In this document: one piece after another, positions 51,922-59,737 of the stretch
How the letters are laid out: each line of letters starts with the position of its first letter
Numbering within the stretch: position 1 is the stretch's first letter
Source: Shimia thalassica
GTDB taxonomy: Bacteria > Pseudomonadota > Alphaproteobacteria > Rhodobacterales > Rhodobacteraceae
NCBI RefSeq assembly: GCF_001458215.1
Contig: NZ_CYTW01000002.1
Location: forward strand, 1-64,000
Direction of reading: 5' to 3'
Length of the DNA stretch: 64,000 nt
The notes under the pieces: generated by a model
What the model was told of the DNA's origin: nothing
Databases searched by the model: none
What the model saw: only the letters and a program-made list of their open reading frames with translations
Position numbers and translations under genes: made by a program

Positions 51922-53228
51922 ACGCTTGCCTCTGCAATCAGGTGAAAGAACGTTCCGGTGGTGTGGCCTTTGATCGATCCGGTTTCCGGCACCGGATTGC
52001 CATCAGCGTCGCCCACCTGCGCCAGCGGCGCATCAGGTTCTTCCAGAATGGTGGAATAGTGGAATTCATGACCGCGCAGTTTCGCGCCCGCTTCAAAACC
52101 GGGCATCGGTGCCTGGAGGGTCGCCTGACGATAGCCCAGATGGAATTTGCGCTTTTCGTATGAGGTGACAAGCCCCAAGAGGCCTGCCATTTGGTGGCGT
52201 GTGCCCTCTTTGTCGATCAACACGTCCCCAAGGGCCATATAGCCCCCGCATTCGCCGTGCACGGGCTTGGTCTCGGCATGTTTGCGCAGGCCCGAAAGAT
52301 ATGTCGAGGCCGCCGCAAGCGTGCCCGCATGCAGTTCGGGATATCCGCCGGGCAGCCAGACCAGATCCGCGCTTGCATCCGGGGCTTCGTCGGCCAGAGG
52401 CGAGAAAGGCAGGATTTCCGCCCCCGCATTGCGCCAGCCTGTCAGGACATGGGGGTAGGTAAAGCTGAAGGCGGCATCCTGTGCCAACGCAATACGCTGG
52501 GCCGGCGGTTTGGGCAGCGCGCCGGTGGCCGCAGGTCCGGCTTTGGCTGCGGTCTTGATGGCCTCGAGATCGACATTGTCGCGCAAGAAGGATGCATAGC
52601 CTTTGATCGCGGCCTCAAGATCGGGGTGTTCAACCGCCTGAATAAGCCCCAGATGGCGTTCGGGCAGGGCAAGGTCTCCGCGGCGGGGCAGCACGCCCAG
52701 CACATTGATACCGGCCTGATCCATGCCCAGACGGGCCAGACGTTCATGGCGAGGTGAGGCACAGCGGTTCAGGATCACGCCTGCAAAAGGCACGTCGGGA
52801 TTATAGGTCTTGAACCCAAGCGCGGTTGCGGCGGCGGACTGGGCCTGACCGCCCACGTCGATCACCAGCACCACGGGCCAGCCCATCTTCAGGGCCGTTT
52901 CGGCAGAAGATCCAAAGCCGGATTCGCCGCGTGTGGCGACACCGTCAAACAGCCCCATCGATCCTTCGGCAACGATGATGTCGGCGCCGTGGGATTGTTC
53001 CGAGATGCCCCCAATCAGCGTGTCATGCATCGCCCATGTGTCGATGTTGAACGACAGGCGTCCTGCGGCCGCACGGTGGAAGGCCGGATCGATATAGTCG
53101 GGGCCGGATTTGAACGGTTGCACGTTCAGCCCGTCTTCGGCCAGCGCCCGCAACAGCCCGAGCATGACCGTTGTCTTGCCTGTGCCGGAGGACGGGGCGG
53201 AGATCAGGATGCCGGGGGCGGTTGTCAT
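51918..53228 (-). CDS. cobB: Cobyrinate a,c-diamide synthase, CobB
   Basis: A 436-aa ATP- and glutamine-dependent amidotransferase that amidates the a and c carboxylates of hydrogenobyrinate. The N-terminal P-loop is APSSGTGKTTVM, with GSMGLFDGV and the Cys of the glutaminase triad in PVHGECGGYMALG; the His is near GHEFHYS. The ATP domain covers about residues 1-190 and the glutaminase domain the rest. It overlaps cobA by 4 bp and is separated from cobM by 85 bp carrying a repeat hairpin. Confidence 0.92.
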   Translation of the reverse strand: MTTAPGILISAPSSGTGKTTVMLGLLRALAEDGLNVQPFKSGPDYIDPAFHRAAAGRLSFNIDTWAMHDTLIGGISEQSHGADIIVAEGSMGLFDGVATRGESGFGSSAETALKMGWPVVLVIDVGGQAQSAAATALGFKTYNPDVPFAGVILNRCASPRHERLARLGMDQAGINVLGVLPRRGDLALPERHLGLIQAVEHPDLEAAIKGYASFLRDNVDLEAIKTAAKAGPAATGALPKPPAQRIALAQDAAFSFTYPHVLTGWRNAGAEILPFSPLADEAPDASADLVWLPGGYPELHAGTLAAASTYLSGLRKHAETKPVHGECGGYMALGDVLIDKEGTRHQMAGLLGLVTSYEKRKFHLGYRQATLQAPMPGFEAGAKLRGHEFHYSTILEEPDAPLAQVGDADGNPVPETGSIKGHTTGTFFHLIAEASV

Positions 53229-53254
53229 GGTCTGGTTTCCTTATGCTTTGAGCA

Positions 53255-53295
53255 TTGGGGGCGCTGCCCCCAAACCCCCGGGATATTTGGGGCCA
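53255..53295. repeat. Rhodobacterales-type intergenic hairpin repeat
   Basis: TTGGGGGC-GCT-GCCCCCAA is a perfect 8-bp stem, followed by CCCCCGGGATATTTGGGG and CCAGAAGAAG. A hairpin with this CGGGATATTT tail recurs, in my recollection, between genes in many Rhodobacteraceae genomes. Here it separates cobM from cobB. Confidence 0.5.
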
Positions 53296-53313
53296 GAAGA
53301 AGTTTCGGGTCAG

Positions 53314-54108
53314 TTAGTCGTCGCCGTGTTGCCAGCTTGACCACGGGCTTTCGGCCGTTTGCGGTCGATAGCGGCGGTCATAATGGCTGGCATATAGGCA
53401 GCTTTCGTCAAAGCCTTCGCCCGCGAGGGCCGGCCCGACAAGGATCAGGGCGGTTCGGGTGATGTTTTCGCTCACGTCTTCTTTGAGGTTGGCGAGGGTG
53501 GTGCGGATAATCTGCTGGTCGGGCCAGCTGGCGCGGTAAACCACGGCAACGGGGCAATCGGCACCATAGGCCGGTGTGAGGTCGGCAATGACATTGTCCA
53601 GATTGCCGATCGACAGGTGGATGGCCAGCGTGGCCCTCGTGGCGGCAAAGTTGGTCAGGGTTTCGCCTTCGGGCATGGTCGAGGCGCGTCCCGGTGTGCG
53701 GGTCAGGACGACGGACTGCGCCAAGCCGGGCAGGGTCAGTTCGGTTTCCAGAGCGGCAGCGGCGGCGGCAAAGCTGGGCACGCCGGGGGTGACCGAAAAC
53801 GGGATGCCTTCGGCGCGCAAGCGGCGCAGTTGTTCGCCGAGTGCGGACCAGACCGAGAGGTCGCCCGAATGCAGGCGCGCCACGTCTTGACCGGCGTTTG
53901 TGGCCTGTTTGCATTCGGCGACAATGGCCTCCAGATCCATCGGGGCCGTGTTCAGGATTTTGGCACCGTCGGGGCAATGCGACAGCAGCGCCTCGGGGAC
54001 CAGCGATCCGGCGTAGAGGCAGACAGGGCAGGACGCGATCAGGTCGCGCCCGCGCAGGGTGATCAGGTCGGCGGCACCCGGTCCGGCACCGATGAAATGT
54101 ACGGTCAC
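53314..54108 (-). CDS. cobM: Precorrin-4 C11-methyltransferase, CobM
   Basis: A 264-aa tetrapyrrole methylase of the aerobic B12 pathway. [18 protein letters not shown] is the N-terminal fold, [16 protein letters not shown] the SAM-binding loop, [10 protein letters not shown] follows, and the C-terminal half is typical. It starts four bases before the end of cobE (ATGA-type overlap with the cobE stop). The C-terminal end [11 protein letters not shown] is hydrophilic and ordinary for the group. Confidence 0.93.
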   Translation of the reverse strand: MTVHFIGAGPGAADLITLRGRDLIASCPVCLYAGSLVPEALLSHCPDGAKILNTAPMDLEAIVAECKQATNAGQDVARLHSGDLSVWSALGEQLRRLRAEGIPFSVTPGVPSFAAAAAALETELTLPGLAQSVVLTRTPGRASTMPEGETLTNFAATRATLAIHLSIGNLDNVIADLTPAYGADCPVAVVYRASWPDQQIIRTTLANLKEDVSENITRTALILVGPALAGEGFDESCLYASHYDRRYRPQTAESPWSSWQHGDD

Positions 54109-54485
54109 GTGCTGTCTCCAATGGCAAGGGCACAGGTCGCCATACGGTCATGGGAAATGTGCCGGGTCGTGAGTAGCGCCGCTTTTGACCCAGCAGCGAC
54201 CAGAGCGCAAGCCTCGGCCACGCTGCCGGTGCCGCGTTTTTCAAGGACGCGTTCGGCTTGGGTCGGGGTTTGCACCGATTGCAGGGCATTGGCTGTCACG
54301 GGCACGACCTTTGTTCGTGTTTCAGCGGCAAAGGCCACAAAGGCCGGTGTCCTCGCCTTGTCATCGGGAACGGCATAGGCATCCGGCTGCGGGCCGTCCG
54401 TTTGGGCAAGCGCGTCGCGCAGTGACGCGACGGTGGCCGCACCGCGAAATCCAAATCCGGCGACGATCATTTGGTGACGCTCCAT
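54105..54485 (-). CDS. cobE: Cobalamin biosynthesis protein CobE (CbiG C-terminal homologue)
   Basis: A 126-aa protein with the CbiG_C fold: [19 protein letters not shown] at the start and [20 protein letters not shown] near the end, about residues 5-120. It corresponds to the short CobE proteins of aerobic pathways, whose exact activity is still unclear. It overlaps cobL by 19 bases and cobM by 4. Confidence 0.88.
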   Translation of the reverse strand: MERHQMIVAGFGFRGAATVASLRDALAQTDGPQPDAYAVPDDKARTPAFVAFAAETRTKVVPVTANALQSVQTPTQAERVLEKRGTGSVAEACALVAAGSKAALLTTRHISHDRMATCALAIGDST

Positions 54486-55666
54486 TGCACGATGGGATAG
54501 GCGGATTTCCAGCCGCGTTTGCGCCCCAGAGGTTTGGACTGTGCCAGTTCAATCCGCATCAGGTCGCCACCTTTGTCGCCGTGCCAGTTGGCCAGCAGAA
54601 CCTCTGCCTCAAGCGTGACGGCATTGGCCACAAGACGCGCGCCTTGGGGCAGGGTGGTCCAGACGGTCTCCAACATTTCCTGACTGATCCCGCCGCCGAT
54701 AAACACCGCGTCAGGTGGGGCAAGACCTTCCAAAGCCTCAGGCGCGCCGCCTGTCACAACGGTCAGGCGGTCTACGCCCAGACGCGCGGCATTGGCTCGG
54801 ATGCGTTGGGCGCGATCCGGATCAATTTCAACGGCCGTGGCTTGCGTGGTGGGATGTGACCACAGCCATTCGATGCCGATCGATCCCGATCCACCGCCGA
54901 TGTCCCAAAGGTGTTCACCCGGTTTCGGGGCCAGTGCCGACAGGGTCAGCGCACGCACGGGGCGTTTGGTGATCTGCCCATCGTTGTCGAACAGCGCATC
55001 AGGCCGTCCCGAGGCCAGCGGGATCACCGCGCCATTTCCTGCAACCTCGATGCCGATGCTGACAGGGTGCTGGATGTCGTCCGGCTGGGGGGCTTCTGCC
55101 TGCGTGGTGCGAATCCGTTCGCGCTGCCCGCCGAGGGCCTCGAGGATATGCAGCGTGGACGCGCCAAATCCTTCGGCGCGCAGCCAGTCAGCCAGCTCTG
55201 CGACCGCCGCGCCATCGCGCAGGGTTGCCAGAATCCGCGTTCCGTTGAACAGGTGGGGTTTCAGCCGCGCATAAGGCGCCGCGTGCAGGCCGGTTGTATA
55301 GGTCTGCTCCAAGGGCCAGCCCAAAGCCGCCGCCGCGAGCGCCATGGTCGAGGGCACGGGCAGCGCCCGCCATTCACCGCGGGTCATATGCCGCGCCATG
55401 ACCGACCCGGCACCGAACCAGAATGGATCGCCCGAGGCCAGCATCACGGCGCGCTTGCCACGATGGGACAGAAGCACGGGAATGCCATTAGCAAAGGGCA
55501 CGGGCCAGACCACGGTTTCGGCAGCCAGATCTGGGAGCAGGGACAGATGCCGCTCTGCGCCCATGACGATTTCTGCTTCGGCCAGCGCTTGACGGCTTGC
55601 GGGCGGCAGGCCATCCGGTCCATCTTCGCCCAATCCCACGATGGTCAGCCACGGAGTTTCAGACAT
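54467..55666 (-). CDS. cobL: Precorrin-6Y C5,15-methyltransferase (decarboxylating), CobL
   Basis: A 399-aa two-domain protein. The N-terminal CbiE-like tetrapyrrole methylase (TIVGLGEDGPDGLPP; MLASGDPFWFGAG) is followed by a CbiT-like Rossmann domain (LWDIGGGSGSIGIEW; GGISQEMLETVW). It methylates C5 and C15 and decarboxylates the C12 acetate. The ATG at 55666 has GGAGAT before it and shares the CATG with the divergent cobK start; a TTG nine bases upstream is the alternative. cobE, cobM, cobB and cobA follow. Confidence 0.93.
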   Translation of the reverse strand: MSETPWLTIVGLGEDGPDGLPPASRQALAEAEIVMGAERHLSLLPDLAAETVVWPVPFANGIPVLLSHRGKRAVMLASGDPFWFGAGSVMARHMTRGEWRALPVPSTMALAAAALGWPLEQTYTTGLHAAPYARLKPHLFNGTRILATLRDGAAVAELADWLRAEGFGASTLHILEALGGQRERIRTTQAEAPQPDDIQHPVSIGIEVAGNGAVIPLASGRPDALFDNDGQITKRPVRALTLSALAPKPGEHLWDIGGGSGSIGIEWLWSHPTTQATAVEIDPDRAQRIRANAARLGVDRLTVVTGGAPEALEGLAPPDAVFIGGGISQEMLETVWTTLPQGARLVANAVTLEAEVLLANWHGDKGGDLMRIELAQSKPLGRKRGWKSAYPIVQWSVTK

Positions 55667-56402
55667 GTCGGCCAATCTCCTTATTCTTGGCGGGACGACC
55701 GAGGCCAGCGCACTTGCGCAGGCTGTGGCCGAGCGCGGCCTGACCGCGACATTTTCCTATGCGGGCCGCGTCAACAGCCCCCGTCCACAGCCGATCCCGC
55801 ATCGGGTGGGCGGCTTTGGCGGTGTCGAAGGGCTCGCGGCCTTTTTGCGGGATCATAACATCAGCCATGTGATTGATGCCACACACCCTTTCGCCGCGCA
55901 GATGAGCTGGAACGCCTATCATGCCTGCGCGCAAACCGGCGTGCCGCTGGTCGCGCTGACCCGTGCGCCGTGGCAGGCGCGGGATGGGGACGACTGGACG
56001 CATGTGCCGGACATGGCCTGCGCCGTTGCCGCGGTGGCGGGGGCGCCCAAACGGGTGATGCTGGCGCTGGGCAAACTGCATATGGAAGACTTCGCGGCCC
56101 AGCCCGACAATCATTATGTTTTGCGTCTGGTGGACCAGCCGGAAACACCGCCGAGCCTGCCGCACCACACCGTGACCGTGGCGCGCGGGCCCTTCACCAT
56201 CGAGGGCGATACCGCGCTGTTTCGTGCGCAAGGCATCGAAATGGTGGTCTGCAAGAACGCGGGGGGGGCAGGTGCCGAGGCCAAATTGCACGCTGCCCGC
56301 GACCTTGGCCTGCCGGTGGTGATGATTGACCGTCCCGACCTGCCGCCACGTGACGAAGTGGCGACGGTGGATGGAGTGTTTACATGGATTGATTCCCACT
56401 AA
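55665..56402 (+). CDS. cobK: Precorrin-6A reductase, CobK
   Basis: A 245-aa NADPH-dependent reductase of the corrin ring. LLILGGTTEASALAQ is the N-terminal motif, with VIDATHPFAAQMSWNA and VARGPFTIEGD and the KNAGGAGAEAKL loop later. The ATG at 55665 follows GGAG. It is the only cob gene on the plus strand: it starts within the cobL start codon and runs back toward cobJ, with convergent ends 90 bp apart and a hairpin between. Confidence 0.92.
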   Translation: MSANLLILGGTTEASALAQAVAERGLTATFSYAGRVNSPRPQPIPHRVGGFGGVEGLAAFLRDHNISHVIDATHPFAAQMSWNAYHACAQTGVPLVALTRAPWQARDGDDWTHVPDMACAVAAVAGAPKRVMLALGKLHMEDFAAQPDNHYVLRLVDQPETPPSLPHHTVTVARGPFTIEGDTALFRAQGIEMVVCKNAGGAGAEAKLHAARDLGLPVVMIDRPDLPPRDEVATVDGVFTWIDSH

Positions 56403-56435
56403 CAGAGGGATGCGCCCTACCGAGGTGGGGGCGAA

Positions 56436-56464
56436 TGCACCCGCCTTGGGGGCGGGCGGGTGCA
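56436..56464. terminator. Hairpin between convergent cobK and cobJ
   Basis: TGCACCCGCC and GGCGGGTGCA pair perfectly over 10 bp with a 9-nt loop. An overlapping alternative stem uses GGGATGC (56407-56413) and GCATCCC (56462-56468). No strong T-run is present on either strand, but the position between two converging genes suits a bidirectional stop. Confidence 0.6.
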
Positions 56465-56491
56465 TCCCGGACCGCAGGCGATCCGGGTGGT

Positions 56492-57244
56492 TCATTTCTC
56501 GACCGAGCGCGGCGTATACACCAAAGGTGCTCCATCCCGCTCGATGATCCGCGTCAGCGAAGACCCCAGCAAAACCACCGTCCGCATGTCCGCCATATCC
56601 GGCGTCGCCTTATCCAGCGGCACGATATTGATGGTCTGGTCAGGGCGGCTGACATTGCGCGCAAAGATGATCGGACGGGAATCTCCCGCCGTGTCTTGCA
56701 ACAGTTTCAATGCCTTGACGAACCCTTCGGGGCGTGATTTCGAGCGTGGGTTATAGAAGGCCATCGCGAAATCGGCCTCAACCGCCAGCTTCAGGCGCTT
56801 CTCGATCAAGTCCCATGGCTTGAGATTATCCGACAGGTTGATCGCGCAGAAATCATGACCCAGTGGCGCGCCGCAAGCCGCCGAGGCCGCAAGCATTGCC
56901 GTGATGCCGGGCAAGACGCGGATATCCAGATCGCGCCACTCCGGTGCGCCATGTTCGACCGCCTCAAGAACGGCTGCGGCCATCGCAAACACACCCGGAT
57001 CACCCGAGGACACCACGACCACCCGTTTGCCTTCGCTGGCCATTTCCAGTGCATGACGTGACCGGTCAATCTCGACACGGTTGTCTGATGGATGCAGGGT
57101 CAGCCCCTCGCGCGGCTCGACCCGTTCAACATAAGGAATATAGCCCACGATATCTGTCGCCTGATCCAGCGCATCCAGCGCTTCGGGCGTCACCAAGGCT
57201 TCGTTTCCCGGTCCAAGACCGGCGATCACAACCCAACCCGTCAT
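56492..57244 (-). CDS. cobJ: Precorrin-3B C17-methyltransferase, CobJ
   Basis: A 250-aa tetrapyrrole methylase that methylates C17 with ring contraction. VIAGLGPGNEALVTPEA is the start, VVVVSSGDPGVFAMAAAV the SAM loop and PGITAMLAASAACGAPLGHD the substrate region, all at usual positions. It overlaps cobI by 4 bp. Transcription of the cobW-N-G-H-I-J run ends here before cobK. Confidence 0.94.
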   Translation of the reverse strand: MTGWVVIAGLGPGNEALVTPEALDALDQATDIVGYIPYVERVEPREGLTLHPSDNRVEIDRSRHALEMASEGKRVVVVSSGDPGVFAMAAAVLEAVEHGAPEWRDLDIRVLPGITAMLAASAACGAPLGHDFCAINLSDNLKPWDLIEKRLKLAVEADFAMAFYNPRSKSRPEGFVKALKLLQDTAGDSRPIIFARNVSRPDQTINIVPLDKATPDMADMRTVVLLGSSLTRIIERDGAPLVYTPRSVEK

Positions 57245-57963
57245 GGCCGGCGCCCCTGACCATGCACGATGATGATCGAGAAATAAGGGGTCACCTTGTC
57301 TGTCATTTCACTCAGCTTTGTGACGGTCTGTTTCGGCATCGTTGCAAATTGCACGATCCACGCATCGTCATAGCGGCCCGCAGTTTGCAGCGCCCGCACC
57401 ACCTTGTCAAAGTTGGTGCCGATCTTCATCACAACCAGCGCATCCGTGGCCGCCATATGATCAACCAGCTTGTCTTCGCCCAACGTGCCCATCAGCACGG
57501 TCAGCACATCGTCTCCCCATGTGATCGGCGCGCCAGTGGCTGTCCATGCGCCCGACATGCCAGTAATCGCTGGCACGACCTCAACCGGAACGTGGTCTTT
57601 CACGCGGGTATAGATATGCATGAACGAGCCATAGAAAAACGGATCGCCCTCGCACAGCACCACAACATCCTCGCCCGATTTGGCGAGTGCGATCAGATGG
57701 TCCGTCACCTCGGTGTAAAAGGCGGACAGGATTTCGTTATAGCGTGGATCGCTCAGCGGAATTTCCGTGGTGACCGGATATTCCATAGGAAATTCAATCA
57801 CATCATCGCGCAGCATACCGTTGACGATCTGGCGTGCCTGACCTTTGCGGCCCGCCTTGCGGAAAAAGGCCACGTGCTTGCCGGTCCGCAAAAGACGGTC
57901 CGACTTGACGCTCATCAGCTCCTGATCACCGGGGCCAAGACCGACGCCATAGATGGTTCCCAT
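57241..57963 (-). CDS. cobI: Precorrin-2 C20-methyltransferase, CobI
   Basis: A 240-aa SAM enzyme converting precorrin-2 to precorrin-3A. IYGVGLGPGDQELMSVKS and VVVLCEGDPFFYGSFMHIY are the family motifs. I place the start at the ATG at 57963, six bases after AAGGA; an ATG at 57969 overlaps the cobH stop but abuts the ribosome site. Confidence 0.93.
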   Translation of the reverse strand: MGTIYGVGLGPGDQELMSVKSDRLLRTGKHVAFFRKAGRKGQARQIVNGMLRDDVIEFPMEYPVTTEIPLSDPRYNEILSAFYTEVTDHLIALAKSGEDVVVLCEGDPFFYGSFMHIYTRVKDHVPVEVVPAITGMSGAWTATGAPITWGDDVLTVLMGTLGEDKLVDHMAATDALVVMKIGTNFDKVVRALQTAGRYDDAWIVQFATMPKQTVTKLSEMTDKVTPYFSIIIVHGQGRRP

Positions 57964-57965
57964 AG

Positions 57966-58595
57966 TCATTCCTTACGGCTCGCAATGGCGTTGATCGCGG
58001 CGACGGTCATGGCTGATCCGCCAAGACGTCCCTCGACGATCATGCAGGGCACGGGTTGATCCGCCCACAGGGCGTCTTTGGATTCCGCCGCGCCGATAAA
58101 GCCCACCGGACAGCCGATGATGGCTGCGGGGCGCGGGCAGTCGGGATCTTCCAGCATGTTCAGCAGGTGAAACAATGCGGTTGGCGCGTTGCCGATGGCA
58201 ACGATGGCCCCGCCCAGCTTGTCGCGCCAGTGTTCCAGCGCAGCCGCAGACCGCGTGTTGCCGATTTCCTTGGCCAGCTCATAGATGCCGTCCGCGTGCA
58301 ACGTACAGATGACGTCATTGTCGGCGGGCAGGCGGGGTCGGGTGACGCCACCGGACACCATACGCGCGTCACAAAAGATCGGCGCGCCGTTTTCCATCGC
58401 TTCGCGCGCAGCAGCCACCATGCCGGGGGTGAATTTGACATGCTCTTCCAACCCGACCATGCCGGCGGCGTGGATCATGCGGACGACAACCTGCTCTTCG
58501 TCTTTGTCAAATGCCTCCAGCTTGGCTTCGCGGCGAATGGTGGCAAAGCTCTCGTCATAGATCGCCTGACCGTTTTTTTCATATTCATACGGCAT
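57966..58595 (-). CDS. cobH: Precorrin-8X methylmutase, CobH
   Basis: A 209-aa enzyme moving the C11 methyl to C12 to form hydrogenobyrinate. The catalytic His is in MIHAAGM, VKFTPGMVAAAREAM and the pocket GAPIFCDARMVSGGV follow, then AIGNAPTALF and PVGFIGAAESK. The ATG at 58595 follows GGAG and overlaps the cobG stop in TGATG. Confidence 0.94.
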   Translation of the reverse strand: MPYEYEKNGQAIYDESFATIRREAKLEAFDKDEEQVVVRMIHAAGMVGLEEHVKFTPGMVAAAREAMENGAPIFCDARMVSGGVTRPRLPADNDVICTLHADGIYELAKEIGNTRSAAALEHWRDKLGGAIVAIGNAPTALFHLLNMLEDPDCPRPAAIIGCPVGFIGAAESKDALWADQPVPCMIVEGRLGGSAMTVAAINAIASRKE

Positions 58596-59737
58596 CAAAT
58601 GTCTCCGATGATGTCGAGGAGTGTGTCTGGGGACAGACCGGTTTGAACGGGCTCATCCCATGGCAGCCCGTTGCGGACAAGGTCGAACTTGCCGTCGCGG
58701 CCGACGAGTGTGGTTTGTGTTTCGCGGGGGCGGGCACAGCCCTTGGCACAGCCCGAGATATGCAAGGGGCCCTTGATCCGGCCCGCAACGTCCTGCGCCA
58801 ACTGGCGCGTGTCCACTGTGGCGGTGTTGCATCGGGGGGCACCGGGGCAGGCATCAATGTGAAAAAGTGGATCATCCGCGCGGGTGATGAAATCCGACGT
58901 GTCGGCCATCTCGGCCTCTTCCAACAGGAACAACCGCCACGGTGTCACGCGCAGGGCTGTTGCGCCCGTTGCACTGACAAGCGCCGACAGGCGGCTGGCG
59001 TCCAGCTGACCAAATGCGGCACCATAGATCGCGCCCATGTCATGCGGGCCGGGAACAAGCTTCGGCGCAGGCGCGGCGTTCAGGGTCGCTTGCCACGCAA
59101 TGGGCAAACGCGTTTGCCCCATCATGACAGGGGCCATCCGGCGGGCCGCCCCGCGATGGGTTTCAAACCAGTGCGCCATTTCAATCAGCGCGTCAACGGC
59201 GGTATCGGCGTCAACAACATGACCGCGCGCCATACCATCGGCCAAAACCAACAACTCGCCGCTCGGGCTGTGTTCCAGCCGGAAATCCGCCGAATTGTTC
59301 CGGAAAACCGGCGCGGGTCCGGTGTCGATGGCAAAACCCACTTTGGCAGGCAGTTCCGGCAGCTCACCTAGACGCACCGTCAGTTCCTGCACAATCCGGA
59401 ACGTAATGTCGCCGTCCTGCCAGAAGGGCGAAATCAGGATGTTGCGACGGCTTTCCAATGCGGGATCGTCCCGCAACAGGTCGAGCGCGGCCAGCCGTTG
59501 CAGCACCTCTGTATGGTTGTCCTCTGAAACGCCGCGAATTTGCAGGTTTGCCCGACTGGTCAGGTCAATGACCCCGTTTCCCAGCGCATCGGCCACCTCG
59601 CAAAGCCCCATGACCTGATCCGCTGTCAGCCGCGCACAGGTGGGCCGCACGCGCACCACCAAACCGTCGCCCGACATCATCGGACGATAGGCACCGGGGC
59701 ACCATCCTTTGGCTTCGGGGCGGTGTGTCGCGCTCAT
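58595..59737 (-). CDS. cobG: Precorrin-3B synthase, CobG
   Basis: A 380-aa sirohaem/4Fe-4S-like monooxygenase that adds oxygen to precorrin-3A; its presence marks the oxygen-dependent route. Nitrite/sulfite-reductase-like half domains are visible (VVRVRPTCARLTADQV; a second half after about residue 190). The iron-sulfur Cys are in CPGAPRCN and SGCAKGCAR. It overlaps cobN by 4 bp and cobH by 1 bp. Confidence 0.92.
   Translation of the reverse strand: MSATHRPEAKGWCPGAYRPMMSGDGLVVRVRPTCARLTADQVMGLCEVADALGNGVIDLTSRANLQIRGVSEDNHTEVLQRLAALDLLRDDPALESRRNILISPFWQDGDITFRIVQELTVRLGELPELPAKVGFAIDTGPAPVFRNNSADFRLEHSPSGELLVLADGMARGHVVDADTAVDALIEMAHWFETHRGAARRMAPVMMGQTRLPIAWQATLNAAPAPKLVPGPHDMGAIYGAAFGQLDASRLSALVSATGATALRVTPWRLFLLEEAEMADTSDFITRADDPLFHIDACPGAPRCNTATVDTRQLAQDVAGRIKGPLHISGCAKGCARPRETQTTLVGRDGKFDLVRNGLPWDEPVQTGLSPDTLLDIIGDI

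Noticed and set aside
56944-58059. A 371-codon plus-strand frame across cobJ and cobI
   Set aside because: It overlies two clearly recognised methyltransferase genes and has no recognisable domain.
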